Positions 35,049-44,922 are shown, counted from the stretch's first letter. The stretch: DNA of 64,000 nt from Chromobacterium subtsugae (GCF_001676875.1 NZ_JYKA01000009.1:95657-159656); one strand, 5' to 3'. A program made the numbers and translations. Notes: generated by a model from the sequence alone, not told the origin.

Positions 35049-35610
35049 CGGCGCTTGCCAGTCCGCTCTTTTCCACAATGCCGGTCGGCAGCCCATCCAG
35101 GCTCGACACATTCCGGCTGCGCCAGTAGTCTTGCACCCCCGCCTCGCCTTTGGTCCGGGCCCAGTCGTTCAACTGCTCCCGCTCGCCCTGGTATTGGTAG
35201 TAAGGAACCGACATGCCGCAAGAGGACTGCGCCAGCCCCACGTCCAGCAAAAAGATCTGCCGCGCACCGGGCAAGGGTTCGAACAGGCCGTAATAATCGG
35301 CCCATTCCGGGTCGCCCTGATGAATCGCCCGCGCCTGCCCATACAGGCGCAAAATCAGCGGCTTGCCTTCGAACGCGCAGAACATCAAAGTCATGCGCGG
35401 GCTGTGTTCGACATGGCAGGCCGTCTCGTTGCCGCTGCCGGTGACGTTCAGCCAGGCCACTTGATTCGGCCCCAGCACCCGCAGCGAATCCATTCCCTTG
35501 GGCGACATGTTGACGCGCCCATCCTGCATGGCGGTAGCGACGAAAAACAGTTTCTGCCCGGCAATAAACTCGCGATGCGAATCCTTAAGCTCCAGATAAC
35601 GCTGTCCCAT
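35029..35610 (-). CDS. pyridoxamine 5'-phosphate oxidase-fold protein (FMN-binding)
   Basis: This 193-residue protein starts MGQRYLELKDSHREFIAGQK. The split-barrel motifs are present: LFFVATAMQDGRVNMSPKGM (about 21-40) and NETACHVEHSPRMTLMFCAF (about 61-80). Proteins of this family bind FMN and either oxidise pyridoxamine phosphate or reduce unknown substrates; this subgroup is uncharacterised. It sits between leuD and the membrane protein. The true substrate cannot be assigned. Confidence 0.75.
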   Translation of the reverse strand: MGQRYLELKDSHREFIAGQKLFFVATAMQDGRVNMSPKGMDSLRVLGPNQVAWLNVTGSGNETACHVEHSPRMTLMFCAFEGKPLILRLYGQARAIHQGDPEWADYYGLFEPLPGARQIFLLDVGLAQSSCGMSVPYYQYQGEREQLNDWARTKGEAGVQDYWRSRNVSSLDGLPTGIVEKSGLASADETRQQ

Positions 35611-35641
35611 CTCGCTACCTCCTATGCGTTGAACAATCCTC

Positions 35642-36280
35642 TCAGGCGAACAACCAGGGCTGCTCGGCGCGGCGCTTGGCTTCGAAAGCCTTGATTTCGT
35701 CCGCGTGCCGCAAGGTCAGGCCGATTTCGTCCAGCCCGCCCAACAGGCAGTGCTTGCGGTGCTCGGTGATGTCGAACGGGAAGGCCTGGCCGGACGGGGT
35801 GGACACGGTTTGCGCCGCCAGGTCCACCGTCAGGCTGTAGCCCGGCGCCGCCTCGCACTCGCGGAACAGCTGGTCGACGGTGCCGGCGTCCAGCACGATG
35901 GGCAACAGGCCGTTCTTGTAGCAGTTGTTGAAGAAGATGTCGGCAAAGCTGGGCGCGATCACCACCCGAAAACCCTGGTCATCCAGCGCCCATGGCGCGT
36001 GCTCGCGGCTGGAGCCGCAGCCGAAGTTTTCCCGCGCCAACAGCACCTGCGCGCCCTGATAGCGCGGCTGGTTCAGCACGAAGTCCGGATTGAGCGGCCG
36101 CTTGCTGTTGTCCATGCCGGGTTCGCCATGGTCGAGGTAGCGCCATTCGTCGAACAGATTGGGACCAAAGCCCGACCGCTTGATCGACTTCAGGAACTGC
36201 TTGGGAATGATGGCGTCGGTATCGACGTTGGCGCGGTCCAGCGGACAGGCCAGGCCCTGCAAAGTGGTGAATGCTTTCAT
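35642..36280 (-). CDS. leuD: 3-isopropylmalate dehydratase small subunit
   Basis: This 212-residue protein shows the swivel-domain motif [16 protein letters not shown] near residue 70, typical of LeuD. It pairs with LeuC to isomerise 2- to 3-isopropylmalate. Length is normal (about 200-215). It is separated from leuC by the entericidin-like gene, which is unusual, since leuC and leuD are most often adjacent. Confidence 0.96.
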   Translation of the reverse strand: MKAFTTLQGLACPLDRANVDTDAIIPKQFLKSIKRSGFGPNLFDEWRYLDHGEPGMDNSKRPLNPDFVLNQPRYQGAQVLLARENFGCGSSREHAPWALDDQGFRVVIAPSFADIFFNNCYKNGLLPIVLDAGTVDQLFRECEAAPGYSLTVDLAAQTVSTPSGQAFPFDITEHRKHCLLGGLDEIGLTLRHADEIKAFEAKRRAEQPWLFA

Positions 36281-36311
36281 TTTCTACGCTCCGTTGCGCG
36301 GCAGCGGCGGT

Positions 36312-36497
36312 TTACTCGGCGGTGCGCTTGATCGCCTCGCCGCCTTTTTCCACCGCGTTGCCGATTGCCTGGCCCGCCTTCTGCAGGCCGTGGCCCACCG
36401 CCTGGCCGCCTTCCTTGGCGTCGGTCTTGATGCCCTGCACGGTGTTGCACGCCGCCAGCAGCAAGGCCAGGCCGATCCAGACAATCTCTTTTTTCAT
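36312..36497 (-). CDS. entericidin-like small lipoprotein
   Basis: This 61-residue protein starts MKKEIVWIGLALLLAACNTV, with a lipobox LAAC cysteine at residue 17. The rest is Gly/Ala/Lys-rich (EGGQAVGHGLQKAGQAIGNA), an entericidin A/B pattern. Entericidins are membrane lipoproteins of a programmed-death type pair in enterobacteria; many proteobacteria keep single copies of unknown role. It is inserted between leuC and leuD. Confidence 0.8.
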   Translation of the reverse strand: MKKEIVWIGLALLLAACNTVQGIKTDAKEGGQAVGHGLQKAGQAIGNAVEKGGEAIKRTAE

Positions 36498-36607
36498 GAT
36501 GCGAAACTCCATTCGATAAACAGCCAGGCTGTCGGATAAGTAAACAGGGTGGGATTCTACCCAAGCCGGCATCGCCGGTCTGCCCCATCCTTAGGACACG
36601 ACGCCTG

Positions 36608-36640
36608 GCGTTTTGCTCCCGGCGGGCCGGGACAAAACGC
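36608..36640 (-). other. nested inverted repeat just after leuC
   Basis: GCGTTTTG (36608-36615) pairs with CAAAACGC (36633-36640), and TCCCGG (36617-36622) pairs with CCGGGA (36627-36632). It starts 3 bases past the leuC stop in the minus direction. It lacks a T-run, so it may be an mRNA stabilising or processing element rather than a full terminator. Confidence 0.55.
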
Positions 36641-36643
36641 TGC

Positions 36644-38059
36644 TTATCGGACGGACCACTGGCGCACGTCGACGAAATGCCCCGCCACCGCCGCCGCCGC
36701 CGCCATCGCCGGGCTCACCAGATGGGTGCGCCCGCCCTGGCCCTGCCGGCCTTCGAAATTGCGGTTGGAAGTGGAGGCGCAGCGCTCGCCCGGCAGCAGG
36801 CGGTCGGCGTTCATCGCCAGGCACATCGAGCAACCCGGCTCGCGCCATTCGAAGCCGGCGGCGGCGAACACCTTATCCAAGCCCTCGGCTTCGGCCTGCG
36901 CCTTCACCAGGCCGGATCCCGGCACCACCAGCACCTGCTTGACGTTGGCGGCCTTGCTGCGGCCCTTGGCCACCGCGGCGGCCTCGCGCAGGTCCTCGAT
37001 GCGGCTGTTGGTACAGGAGCCGATGAACACCACGTCCACCGGAATCTGATCAATCGGGGTGTCGGCCTGCAAGCCCATATAGGCCAGCGCGCGCTCGATG
37101 CCGGCTTTCTTCACCGGGTCGCTCTCGCGGGCCGGGTTCGGCACCTTGCCCCCCACCTCCACCACCATTTCCGGCGAAGTGCCCCAGGTCACTTGCGGCT
37201 GGATAGCCGCGCCGTCCAGCTCCACCACCGCGTCGAAATGCGCGCCGGCGTCGGAATGCAGGGTGCGCCAGTAGGCCACCGCCGGTTCCCACTGTTCACC
37301 CTTGGGCGCGTACGGCCGGCCTTTGACGTATTCGATGGTCTTGTCGTCCACCGCCACCAGGCCGGAGCGCGCGCCGCCCTCGATCGCCATATTGCACAGC
37401 GTCATGCGGCCTTCCATGCTCAGGCCGCGGATCGCCTCGCCGCCGAACTCTATCGCGTAGCCGGTGCCGCCGGCGGTGCCGATCTTGCCGATGATCGCCA
37501 GCGCCACGTCCTTGGCGGTGACGCCCGCGCCCAGCTTGCCGTCCACCCGCACCAGCATGTTCTTGGACTTCTTGGCGACCAGGCACTGCGTGGCCATCAC
37601 GTGCTCCACCTCGGAAGTGCCGATGCCGTGCGCCAGCGCGCCGAAAGCGCCGTGAGTGGAGGTGTGGCTGTCGCCGCACACCACGGTCATCCCCGGCAGC
37701 GTGGCGCCTTGCTCCGGCCCCATCACGTGGACGATGCCCTGGCCCTTGTCCTTGAACGGGAAGTAGGCCAGCGCGCCAAAGGCCTGGATGTTGGCGTCCA
37801 GAGTTTCCACCTGCTGGCGCGAGATCGGGTCCTGGATGCCCTGATCCCAATGGTCGGTCGGGGTATTGTGATCGGCGGTGGAAACCACCGAATCCACCCG
37901 CCACAGCTGGCGGCCAGCCAGTTTCAGGCCTTCGAAGGCCTGCGGGCTGGTCACTTCGTGCACCAGGTGGCGGTCGATATACAGCAGCGCGGTGCCGTCG
38001 GCCTCCTGGCGCACCAGGTGGCTGTTCCACAGTTTGTCGTACAAGGTTTGCGCGGTCAT
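36644..38059 (-). CDS. leuC: 3-isopropylmalate dehydratase large subunit
   Basis: This 471-residue aconitase-type protein has the cluster-binding cysteines in [13 protein letters not shown] and [10 protein letters not shown]. The early [16 protein letters not shown] start and [20 protein letters not shown] motif are standard. It binds a [4Fe-4S] cluster and acts with LeuD in leucine synthesis. Length is typical. It diverges from an XRE regulator across about 100 bases with palindromes. Confidence 0.97.
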   Translation of the reverse strand: MTAQTLYDKLWNSHLVRQEADGTALLYIDRHLVHEVTSPQAFEGLKLAGRQLWRVDSVVSTADHNTPTDHWDQGIQDPISRQQVETLDANIQAFGALAYFPFKDKGQGIVHVMGPEQGATLPGMTVVCGDSHTSTHGAFGALAHGIGTSEVEHVMATQCLVAKKSKNMLVRVDGKLGAGVTAKDVALAIIGKIGTAGGTGYAIEFGGEAIRGLSMEGRMTLCNMAIEGGARSGLVAVDDKTIEYVKGRPYAPKGEQWEPAVAYWRTLHSDAGAHFDAVVELDGAAIQPQVTWGTSPEMVVEVGGKVPNPARESDPVKKAGIERALAYMGLQADTPIDQIPVDVVFIGSCTNSRIEDLREAAAVAKGRSKAANVKQVLVVPGSGLVKAQAEAEGLDKVFAAAGFEWREPGCSMCLAMNADRLLPGERCASTSNRNFEGRQGQGGRTHLVSPAMAAAAAVAGHFVDVRQWSVR

Positions 38060-38104
38060 ATGGCGTGTCCTCGGGTCGTCGTTGCAGACATCTTTGACCA
38101 GCTT

Positions 38105-38156
38105 TGATCCTGTTACAAGATAAGCCGTTATACTGGTATAAAAACCAACAGGATCA
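38105..38156 (+). promoter_or_regulatory. operator region between leuC and the XRE regulator
   Basis: A perfect 10-bp inverted repeat, TGATCCTGTT (38105-38114) and AACAGGATCA (38147-38156), brackets a 14-bp palindrome, TTATACTGGTATAA (38128-38141). The outer right arm ends five bases before the ATG of the regulator. A promoter (TATACT-like -10) seems to lie inside. This fits autoregulation by the XRE protein, and leuC transcription could also be affected. Confidence 0.65.
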
Positions 38157-38160
38157 GACT

Positions 38161-38937
38161 ATGGAATCCCCGTCCGCCACCCCGCTCGGCGCCTTCCTGC
38201 GCGCCCACCGCGAACGGCTGACGCCGCAGCAGGCCGGCCTGCCGACGGGAACGCGCCGCCGCGCCAAGGGCCTGCGCCGCGAAGAGGTGGCGCAATTGGC
38301 CGGCATCAGCCCCACCTGGCTGACCTGGCTGGAGCAAGGGCGCACCGAGTCGGTATCAGCCCATACCCTCACCCGGCTGGCGGCCGCATTGCAGCTGTCC
38401 GGCGCGGAAACCGACTATCTGTTTGATCTGGCCGGGCTGAAAAACCCCAAGGACAAGCGCGCCGAAGACAATCCGCAGGCGCGGGACATTCTGGCCGAAA
38501 TGCTGCCGCACATCGCCATCCCGGCTTATGTGTTGGACCGCCACTGGCGGGCGGCGGCCTGGAACCCCGCGGCCGCGGAGCTGTTTTGCGGCTGGCTGGG
38601 CAAGCCGGAGGCCAGCCGCAGCCAGCTCGACTTCATTTTCCTGGCGCCCGAAGCGCGGACCTTCCTCGACAACTGGCCGGAGAGGGCGCGGCGCATCGTG
38701 GCGGAATTGCGGGCCGACCTGGGCCAGCAGCTGGATGACGCGGAAACCGCGGACATGCTGGAGCGGCTGCGCCGCGACAGCGCGGAGTTCGACCGCCTAT
38801 GGCAACAGCAGGATGTATTGGAGCGCGAAGGCGGCGAGCGCGCCTTCCATCACCCCACGCTGGGCCAGCTCAACAAGCGGCAGATCACGCTCAGGCCGGC
38901 CAACGCGCCGGAGTTCAAGCTGGTGATGCTGCTATGA
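38161..38937 (+). CDS. XRE-family regulator with MmyB-like ligand-binding domain
   Basis: This 258-residue protein has an N-terminal helix-turn-helix (about residues 35-85, GLRREEVAQLAGISPTWLTW) and a C-terminal MmyB/MLTR-type domain (IPAYVLDRHWRAAAWNPAAA, then FHHPTLGQLNKRQITL). Such regulators usually control one divergent gene and bind a small hydrophobic molecule. The start at 38161 was chosen from the conserved opening; an earlier in-frame ATG would place the operator inside the gene. It is alone on the plus strand, ending over the convergent NTF2-like gene. Confidence 0.85.
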   Translation: MESPSATPLGAFLRAHRERLTPQQAGLPTGTRRRAKGLRREEVAQLAGISPTWLTWLEQGRTESVSAHTLTRLAAALQLSGAETDYLFDLAGLKNPKDKRAEDNPQARDILAEMLPHIAIPAYVLDRHWRAAAWNPAAAELFCGWLGKPEASRSQLDFIFLAPEARTFLDNWPERARRIVAELRADLGQQLDDAETADMLERLRRDSAEFDRLWQQQDVLEREGGERAFHHPTLGQLNKRQITLRPANAPEFKLVMLL

Positions 38938-39315
38938 CTCGGCTGGCGGCCCCAGATGCTCCTGCAGCAGCCGCCAGCCCTGCCCATCCTTGATCAGCGC
39001 GCAGCTGCCGCGGCCTCGCCCCTCCGCGGGCTGCCCATCGACCAGCCCGCGCCAGGAAAACGCATAGACGCAGGCGGCGAAATTCTCTCCCGCATGAGTC
39101 CAGTGCAGATCCGCGATGCGGTAATCCTCGCCGCGTATCCAGTCAAAAGTTTGACGGATGGCCTCGCACACGGCCGCCTTGCCCTTGAAGGTGCCATCGG
39201 AAAACACGAAGCAAGCGTCTTCATGCAGCCACGGCGCCACCTGGCGCCAGTCATGCGTCGCCAAAGCCTGCTGGTAGCTGTCCAGCGCCTGCTGCGGCGT
39301 CATGGCCATCGTCAT
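38932..39315 (-). CDS. NTF2/SnoaL-like protein (DUF4440 type)
   Basis: This 127-residue protein starts MTMAMTPQQALDSYQQALAT. It has the cone-fold pattern WRQVAPWLHEDACFVFSDG, then FKGKAAVCEAIRQTF and WRLLQEHLGP. Such proteins bind small molecules or catalyse isomerisations. The ATG at 39315 overlaps the upstream MFS stop (ATGA). No active-site assignment is possible. Confidence 0.75.
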   Translation of the reverse strand: MTMAMTPQQALDSYQQALATHDWRQVAPWLHEDACFVFSDGTFKGKAAVCEAIRQTFDWIRGEDYRIADLHWTHAGENFAACVYAFSWRGLVDGQPAEGRGRGSCALIKDGQGWRLLQEHLGPPAES

Positions 39316-40460
39316 TGGCATGCCTGTCGCTTGGGCCTGAGCCAGCGCAGGCAGACGAAAACGCCGGCCAGCGCCGCGCCGGCGGACATGGCGAAGGTGG
39401 GCAGCACGCCGCCGTGCGGCCACACCAGCCCGCCCACCAGCCCGCCGCCGCTGCCGCCCAGGCCGAACGAGGCGATGATGTACAGCCCTTGCGCGCGGCC
39501 ATGGTGCTGCTCGTCGAACATGCGATTGATCAGGCCTATCGCCGACGCGTGGTGCAAGGCATAGGTGAGCGCGTGCAGCGCTTGCGCCGCCGCAGCCAAG
39601 GCCGGCAGCGACAGGCCGGCGGCGATCAGGCCGAAGCGCAGCACCGCCGCCAGCAGCGATGCCAGCATCAAAGCCTCCAGGCTGAAGCGGCGCATGATGC
39701 GCGGCATCAGCATGAACACGCCCACCTCGAACACCACCCCCAGCGCCCACAGCACGCCGACCGCGGCCTTGTCATAGCCAAACTGCTTCAGGCCCAAAGA
39801 ATAGAAAGTGTAATACGGGCCATGGGCGAAGGCCTGCAGGAAACAGCAGGCGAACAGCGCGATCACCGCCGGCTTTTTCAGCGTGTCCCAGATCGGCCCG
39901 GCTGGCTTGCCGCGGCTGGCCAGCTTCACCTCCGGCACCTTGAGCGCCGTCAGCGCCACGCCTATCAGCAAGGCGGAGACAATCCACGGCGTCGCCGCGA
40001 TGCCCAGCCAGTCCAGCAGATAGCCGCCGGTCAGCGCCAAACAGACGAAGCCTATCGACCCCCACACCCGCACCCGGCTGTAGCGGCCGGGCTGCGCCCG
40101 CGTCAGGTAGGCGGTGCTGGCCTCCACCAGCGGCAGCGCCGCCGCCCAAAAGAAATGCGACACCGCCATGCTGACGAAAATCCACCAGAAGCCGTTGTGC
40201 AGCCCCACCAGGCAAAAGCTGGCGGCGGACAGGATGGAAGTGGTGACGATGATGTTGCGGCGTTGTCCGCTCTTGTCGGCCAGCCAGCCCCAGAAGCCCG
40301 GGGCGATGATGCGCGCCAGCGTGGATAGCGCCATCAGCACCGAAATCTGCAGCGCGCTGAACGACAGCGACTCCAGATACAGGCCCCAGAACGGGCTGAA
40401 CATGCCCTGGAAGGTGAAATAGGTGAAGTAGAACCCGGCGAACGGCAACAACGACTGCAT
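39312..40460 (-). CDS. MFS transporter (HcaT/MFS_1-like)
   Basis: This 382-residue protein has 12 hydrophobic segments and the MFS loop sequence GWLADKSGQRRN (about 58-69). The MQSLLPFAGFYFTYFTFQGM start and LYLESLSFSALQI segment resemble the HcaT/YcaD-like MFS_1 group, which includes putative aromatic acid and nucleoside transporters. The substrate is unknown. It overlaps the NTF2-like gene, suggesting a two-gene operon. Confidence 0.8.
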   Translation of the reverse strand: MQSLLPFAGFYFTYFTFQGMFSPFWGLYLESLSFSALQISVLMALSTLARIIAPGFWGWLADKSGQRRNIIVTTSILSAASFCLVGLHNGFWWIFVSMAVSHFFWAAALPLVEASTAYLTRAQPGRYSRVRVWGSIGFVCLALTGGYLLDWLGIAATPWIVSALLIGVALTALKVPEVKLASRGKPAGPIWDTLKKPAVIALFACCFLQAFAHGPYYTFYSLGLKQFGYDKAAVGVLWALGVVFEVGVFMLMPRIMRRFSLEALMLASLLAAVLRFGLIAAGLSLPALAAAAQALHALTYALHHASAIGLINRMFDEQHHGRAQGLYIIASFGLGGSGGGLVGGLVWPHGGVLPTFAMSAGAALAGVFVCLRWLRPKRQACQ

Positions 40461-40519
40461 TGATTGTCTTTCTATTCGAATCAGCCCGGCACCAGGCCGG
40501 GCTGGCGCCGCGGCGGCGG

Positions 40520-40924
40520 CTAAAACGACGACTTGAAGCGGGAGATGTCGCGCCGCGCTTTCTTGGTGGGGCGGCCGTCGCCATGCGGAAAGCTGGCATG
40601 CTCGGCCTTCAGCAGCAGCATGCGCGCTTCGCGGGCAGCCACCGACTCCGCATCTTCGCGGTACATCAACACCGCCTCCTTCGCCGGCCGGCGCTGGGTG
40701 GCGAGCTGCAGCACTTCCACGTTGTACTCCAGCTGGTTGATCCGCAAAAACAGCCGGTCGCCTTCCTTAACTACACGCGACGCCTTGACCCGGTCGCCGT
40801 TCACCAGCACCCGGCCCAGCTCCAGCGCCTCGTGCGCCAGCTGGCGCGTCTTGAAGAAGCGCGCCGCCCACAGCCATTTGTCCAGGCGGACCTTGCCGTC
40901 GTCCTGCTCTTCCGGCCGCGCCAT
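40520..40924 (-). CDS. hslR: heat shock protein 15 (S4 RNA-binding)
   Basis: This 134-residue protein has an S4 domain in its first half (VRLDKWLWAARFFKTRQLAH, then GRVLVNGDRVKAS). Hsp15 binds free 50S subunits with a stalled nascent peptide and helps recycle them. The C-terminal end is basic (KKARRDISRFKSSF). The ATG at 40924 overlaps the stop of the FAH-family gene (ATGA). The upstream frame continues, but the family start fits this ATG. Confidence 0.92.
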   Translation of the reverse strand: MARPEEQDDGKVRLDKWLWAARFFKTRQLAHEALELGRVLVNGDRVKASRVVKEGDRLFLRINQLEYNVEVLQLATQRRPAKEAVLMYREDAESVAAREARMLLLKAEHASFPHGDGRPTKKARRDISRFKSSF

Positions 40925-41574
40925 CACGCCACCTTCCAGTGCGCGGACACCTGGCCGTGCAGGCTGAGATCCAGCTCGTCGCCGGAGCGGATGCGCGCCA
41001 CGCCTTCCGGCGTGCCGGTGTAGATCAGGTCGCCTGCGCTCAGGCCATACGTGCGCGACAGGTAGCTGATCTGCTGCGCCACAGTGAACAGCATCATGCC
41101 GGTGTCGCCCGCCTGACGCAGCTGGCCGTTCACCCGCAGTTCGAATTGCAGCCGCTGCGGATCGGCCACCCGCTCCGCCGGCACCAGCGCCGACAAGCAG
41201 GCCGCGCCGCGAAAGCCCTTTGCCTTGGTCCACGGGTGGCCCTTGCTCTTGGCCGCGCTTTGCGCGTCGCGGGCGGTCAGGTCCAGCCCGACGCCGTAGC
41301 CGGCGACATGGCTCAGCGCCTGTTCGGGCGCGATGTCGCCGCCGCCCTTGCCTATCAGCACCACCAGTTCGCACTCGTGATGCACGTCGTCGGAATATTC
41401 CGGCAAATGAATGGGAGAGGATTCGTCCAGCAAGGCCGAAGTCGGTTTGAGGAACACCAGCGGCTCGCTTTCCACCGGGTTTCCCAATTCGGCCGCGTGG
41501 GCGGCGTAATTGCGGCCGATGCAAAAGATGTTTTCAACGCGGATGGTATGTAAAGCCAGTTTTACACTCGCCAT
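40924..41574 (-). CDS. fumarylacetoacetate hydrolase family protein
   Basis: This 216-residue protein shows the FAH signature: IFCIGRNYAAHAAEL (about 15-29), VFLKPTSALLD, HHECELVVLIGKGG (metal-binding Glu residues), and GTPEGVARIRSGDEL. These enzymes hydrolyse or decarboxylate small beta-keto or acylpyruvate compounds with Mg or Mn. It resembles YcgM-type acylpyruvases. It is co-transcribed with hslR. Confidence 0.9.
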   Translation of the reverse strand: MASVKLALHTIRVENIFCIGRNYAAHAAELGNPVESEPLVFLKPTSALLDESSPIHLPEYSDDVHHECELVVLIGKGGGDIAPEQALSHVAGYGVGLDLTARDAQSAAKSKGHPWTKAKGFRGAACLSALVPAERVADPQRLQFELRVNGQLRQAGDTGMMLFTVAQQISYLSRTYGLSAGDLIYTGTPEGVARIRSGDELDLSLHGQVSAHWKVA

Positions 41575-41835
41575 TGCAATTCCTCATAACTAATCCGGTC
41601 AATTATCCCACAAGCGATGCGAAAGCCATAATGCGGCGCGATTTGGCCGCCGCCATTTTTTGCGCATTGCAGCAACAGTCACCGGCATTTGCCAGCCCTT
41701 GCCGCCGGGAGGGCGTGAAAATGTCATGCAACCCTGTTACAGTCTGCAGGTACATTCGCTTGACCATGCATTCCAAACAGATTGATTCAGACAGGCTTCG
41801 ATAACGCTATATCAGTACGTATCAGGAGATTCATC

Positions 41836-43599
41836 TTGTCCCAGAATAATACCGCTACGCTGGAAGATTTCTTCACCGGCCTCTCCGAAGCCAACCAGCA
41901 ATGGATGCAGCAGTTCGTCAATTCCCTGTCGCTGGGCGCGAGCCCGGACAGCGCCGCCCACCCGCTGGCCGGCGCCTGGTCGCAGCTGATGAATCAGACC
42001 AATCAGCTGTTCAGCCTGCAGTCCGCCCTGTACCAGCAACAGCTGAACCTGTGGTCGCAGTTTCTGGGCAAGGCGGCGGACACCGCGCCGGAGGCCAAGG
42101 CCGGCGACCGCCGCTTCGCCTCGCCGGAATGGAACGAACACCCGTTCTACAGCTTTCTCAAGCAAAGCTACCTGCTGACCTCCAAGTGGATGACCGAGCT
42201 GGTCGACCAGACCCAGATCGACGAAAACGCCAAGGACAAGCTGGCCTTCGCCACCCGCCAGTACCTGGACGCGATGGCGCCCAGCAACTTCATGCTGACC
42301 AACCCCGACGTGGTCAAGCGCGCCATCGAAACCAAGGGCGAAAGCCTGGTGGAAGGCATGAAGAACATGATGGAGGACATCCAGAAGGGCCACATCTCGA
42401 TGTCCGACGAGAGCAAGTTCGAGATCGGCGAAAACCTGGTGATCACCCCCGGCCAGGTCGTGTTCCGCAATGAGCTGATCGAGCTGATCCAGTACACCCC
42501 CACCACCGAAAAAGTCTACGAGAAGCCACTGCTGTTCATCCCGCCCTGCATCAACAAGTTCTACCTGATGGACCTGCAGCCGGACAACTCCATGGTGCGC
42601 CACTTCGTCGCCCAGGGCTACCGCGTCTTCCTGGTGAGCTGGCGCTCGGCCGTGGCCGAGATGAAGCATTTCACCTGGGAAACCTATGTCGAGAAAGGCG
42701 TGATCGCCGCGGCGGAAGCGGTGCGCAAAATCACCAAGCAGCCGACGATGAACGCGCTGGGCTTCTGCGTCGGCGGCGTCATCCTCAGCACCGCGCTGTG
42801 CGTGATGCAGGCCAAGGGGCTCGACTACATCGACTCCGCCACCTTCATGACCTCGCTGATCGACCACGCCGAGCCGGGCGAGATCGCGTACTACATCGAT
42901 GAAAGCCTGGTGGCCAGCCGCGAGGCCAAGCTGGCCGCCGGCGGCATCATCAGCGGCAAGGAAATCGGCCGCACCTTCGCCTCGCTGCGCGCCAACGACC
43001 TGGTGTGGAACTACGTGGTCAACAACTACCTGCTGGGCAAGACGCCCACGCCGTTCGACCTCTTGTACTGGAACAACGACGCGGTGGACCTGCCGCTGCC
43101 GATGCACACTTTCATGCTGCGCCAGTTCTATCTGAACAACGCGCTGGTGAAGCCGGGCGCCATCACCCTGTGCGGCGTGCCGATCGACATCTCGAAAATC
43201 AATATCCCGGTCTACATGTTCGCCGCGCGCGAAGACCACATCGTGCTGTGGAGCTCGGCCTACTCCGGCCTGAAATACCTGAGCGGCGCGCCGAGCCGCC
43301 GCTTCGTGCTGGGCGCGTCCGGCCACATCGCCGGCTCGATCAACCCTGTCACCAAGGACAAACGCAACTACTGGGTCAACGAACAATTGCCCATCAGCTC
43401 CGACGAATGGCTGGAAGGCGCGCAAAGCCAGCCGGGCAGTTGGTGGAAAGATTGGGATGCCTGGCTGGCGCCGCAGTCCGGCAAGCAAGTCGCCGCGCCC
43501 AAGGCTCTGGGCAACAAGGAATTGCCGCCGCTCTTGGCCGCGCCGGGCAGCTATGTGCTGGCCAAGGCGATGCCGAGCGTGACCGCCAGCCTGCAATAA
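41836..43599 (+). CDS. phaC: class I polyhydroxyalkanoate synthase
   Basis: This 587-residue enzyme polymerises hydroxyacyl-CoA into PHA granules. The start is TTG 41836, with AGGAG 11 bases upstream; the next in-frame starts fit worse. The catalytic cysteine lies in GFCVGG (near residue 311), and an aspartate (REDHIVLW) and histidine (SGHIAGS) complete the triad. The N-terminal PhaC_N region is long and Gln/Ser-rich. Length is typical of class I. The next gene is phaA, with a GC hairpin in the gap. Confidence 0.95.
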   Translation: MSQNNTATLEDFFTGLSEANQQWMQQFVNSLSLGASPDSAAHPLAGAWSQLMNQTNQLFSLQSALYQQQLNLWSQFLGKAADTAPEAKAGDRRFASPEWNEHPFYSFLKQSYLLTSKWMTELVDQTQIDENAKDKLAFATRQYLDAMAPSNFMLTNPDVVKRAIETKGESLVEGMKNMMEDIQKGHISMSDESKFEIGENLVITPGQVVFRNELIELIQYTPTTEKVYEKPLLFIPPCINKFYLMDLQPDNSMVRHFVAQGYRVFLVSWRSAVAEMKHFTWETYVEKGVIAAAEAVRKITKQPTMNALGFCVGGVILSTALCVMQAKGLDYIDSATFMTSLIDHAEPGEIAYYIDESLVASREAKLAAGGIISGKEIGRTFASLRANDLVWNYVVNNYLLGKTPTPFDLLYWNNDAVDLPLPMHTFMLRQFYLNNALVKPGAITLCGVPIDISKINIPVYMFAAREDHIVLWSSAYSGLKYLSGAPSRRFVLGASGHIAGSINPVTKDKRNYWVNEQLPISSDEWLEGAQSQPGSWWKDWDAWLAPQSGKQVAAPKALGNKELPPLLAAPGSYVLAKAMPSVTASLQ

Positions 43600-43638
43600 A
43601 CGCCCGCAACCGGATCATCGGTCCCTATCAGGACACAT

Positions 43639-43659
43639 GGCCCGCCGCCACGGCGGGCC
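43639..43659 (+). other. perfect 9-bp hairpin between phaC and phaA
   Basis: GGCCCGCCG (43639-43647) pairs with CGGCGGGCC (43651-43659) around CCA. It lies just before the phaA ribosome site (AAGGAG near 43667). No T-run follows, so it may be a processing or attenuation element. Confidence 0.6.
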
Positions 43660-43678
43660 CCAAGCCAAGGAGAAAGAC

Positions 43679-44857
43679 ATGGAAGTCGCAATCGTAGCAG
43701 CGCAACGCACCGCGGTCGGCAGTTTCGGCGGCTCGCTGGCCAAGATCCCGGCCCCGGAACTGGGCGCAACCGTGATCAAAGCGCTGCTGGAGAAAACCGG
43801 CGTCAAACCGGAAGACGTCAGCGAAGTGATCCTGGGCCAGGTGCTGACCGCCGGCAGCGGCCAGAACCCGGCGCGCCAGGCGCTGATCAAGGCCGGCCTG
43901 CCGGTCACCACCCCGGCCACCACGCTGAACGTGGTATGCGGCTCCGGCCTGCGCGCCGTGCACCTGGCGGCCCAGGCCATCCTGGCCGGCGACGCCGAAA
44001 TCGTCATCGCCGGCGGCCAGGAAAGCATGTCGCTGTCGCCGCACATCCTGCCGGGCTCCCGCGACGGTTTCCGCATGGGCAACGCCCAGCTGGTGGACAC
44101 CATGGTCAACGACGGCCTGACCGACGCCTACAACGCCTACCATATGGGCATCACCGCCGAGAACGTGGCCGCCAAGTACGGCATCGGCCGCGAAGAGCAG
44201 GACGCCTTCGCGCTGCAATCGCAGCAGCGCGCCGCCGCCGCGCAGAAAGCCGGCAAGTTCCAGAACGAGATCGTCCCGGTGCTGGTGCCGCAGCGCAAGG
44301 GCGACCCGCTGGCCTTCGACGCCGACGAGTTCATCAAGCATGACGCCAGCGCGGAAGGCCTGGCCAAGCTGCGCGCCGCCTTCAAGAAAGACGGCACCGT
44401 CACCGCCGGCAACGCCTCCGGCATCAACGACGGCGCCGCGGCCGTGCTCTTGATGTCCACCCAAAAGGCCGACCAGCTGGGCCTGAAGCCGCTGGCCATC
44501 GTCAAGGGCTACGCGCTGACCGGCTGCGAACCGGAAATCATGGGCATCGGCCCGGTATCTGCCACCCGCAAGGCGCTGGCCAAGGCGGGCTGGACCGTCG
44601 AGCAACTGGACCTGGTGGAAGCCAACGAAGCCTTCGCCGCCCAGGCGCTGGGCGTGGCCAAAGAGCTGGGCTGGGGTTCGGACAAGGTCAACGTCAACGG
44701 CGGCGCCATCGCGCTGGGCCACCCGATCGGCGCCTCCGGCTGCCGCGTGCTGGTGACCCTGCTGCACGAAATGCAGCGCCGCGGCGCCAAGAAGGGCCTG
44801 GCCACGCTGTGCATAGGCGGCGGCATGGGCGTGGCGCTGGCGGTAGAGCGTCCGTAA
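43679..44857 (+). CDS. phaA: acetyl-CoA acetyltransferase (beta-ketothiolase)
   Basis: This 392-residue thiolase starts [18 protein letters not shown] after AAGGAGAAAGAC. It has the acyl-cysteine in [12 protein letters not shown] (near residue 87), [15 protein letters not shown] with the catalytic His, and the second cysteine in [13 protein letters not shown]. It condenses two acetyl-CoA to acetoacetyl-CoA, feeding PHA. No phaB reductase lies beside it in this window. Confidence 0.96.
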   Translation: MEVAIVAAQRTAVGSFGGSLAKIPAPELGATVIKALLEKTGVKPEDVSEVILGQVLTAGSGQNPARQALIKAGLPVTTPATTLNVVCGSGLRAVHLAAQAILAGDAEIVIAGGQESMSLSPHILPGSRDGFRMGNAQLVDTMVNDGLTDAYNAYHMGITAENVAAKYGIGREEQDAFALQSQQRAAAAQKAGKFQNEIVPVLVPQRKGDPLAFDADEFIKHDASAEGLAKLRAAFKKDGTVTAGNASGINDGAAAVLLMSTQKADQLGLKPLAIVKGYALTGCEPEIMGIGPVSATRKALAKAGWTVEQLDLVEANEAFAAQALGVAKELGWGSDKVNVNGGAIALGHPIGASGCRVLVTLLHEMQRRGAKKGLATLCIGGGMGVALAVERP

Positions 44858-44876
44858 GCCGCTCAGTCGCGCCAAA

Positions 44877-44910
44877 AAAACCGCCTGGCAACCCAGGCGG
44901 TTTTATTTTT
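44877..44910 (+). terminator. rho-independent terminator after phaA
   Basis: CCGCCTGG (44881-44888) pairs with CCAGGCGG (44893-44900), flanked by AAAA and a TTTTATTTTT run. It may also serve the convergent rfbC gene. Confidence 0.9.
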
Positions 44911-44922
44911 CCCGGGCTGCGC

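Noticed and set aside
41812..43596. Long minus-strand open frame opposite phaC
   Set aside because: The plus strand encodes a full class I PHA synthase with catalytic residues. The antisense frame has no recognisable domain and is explained by GC-rich codon use.
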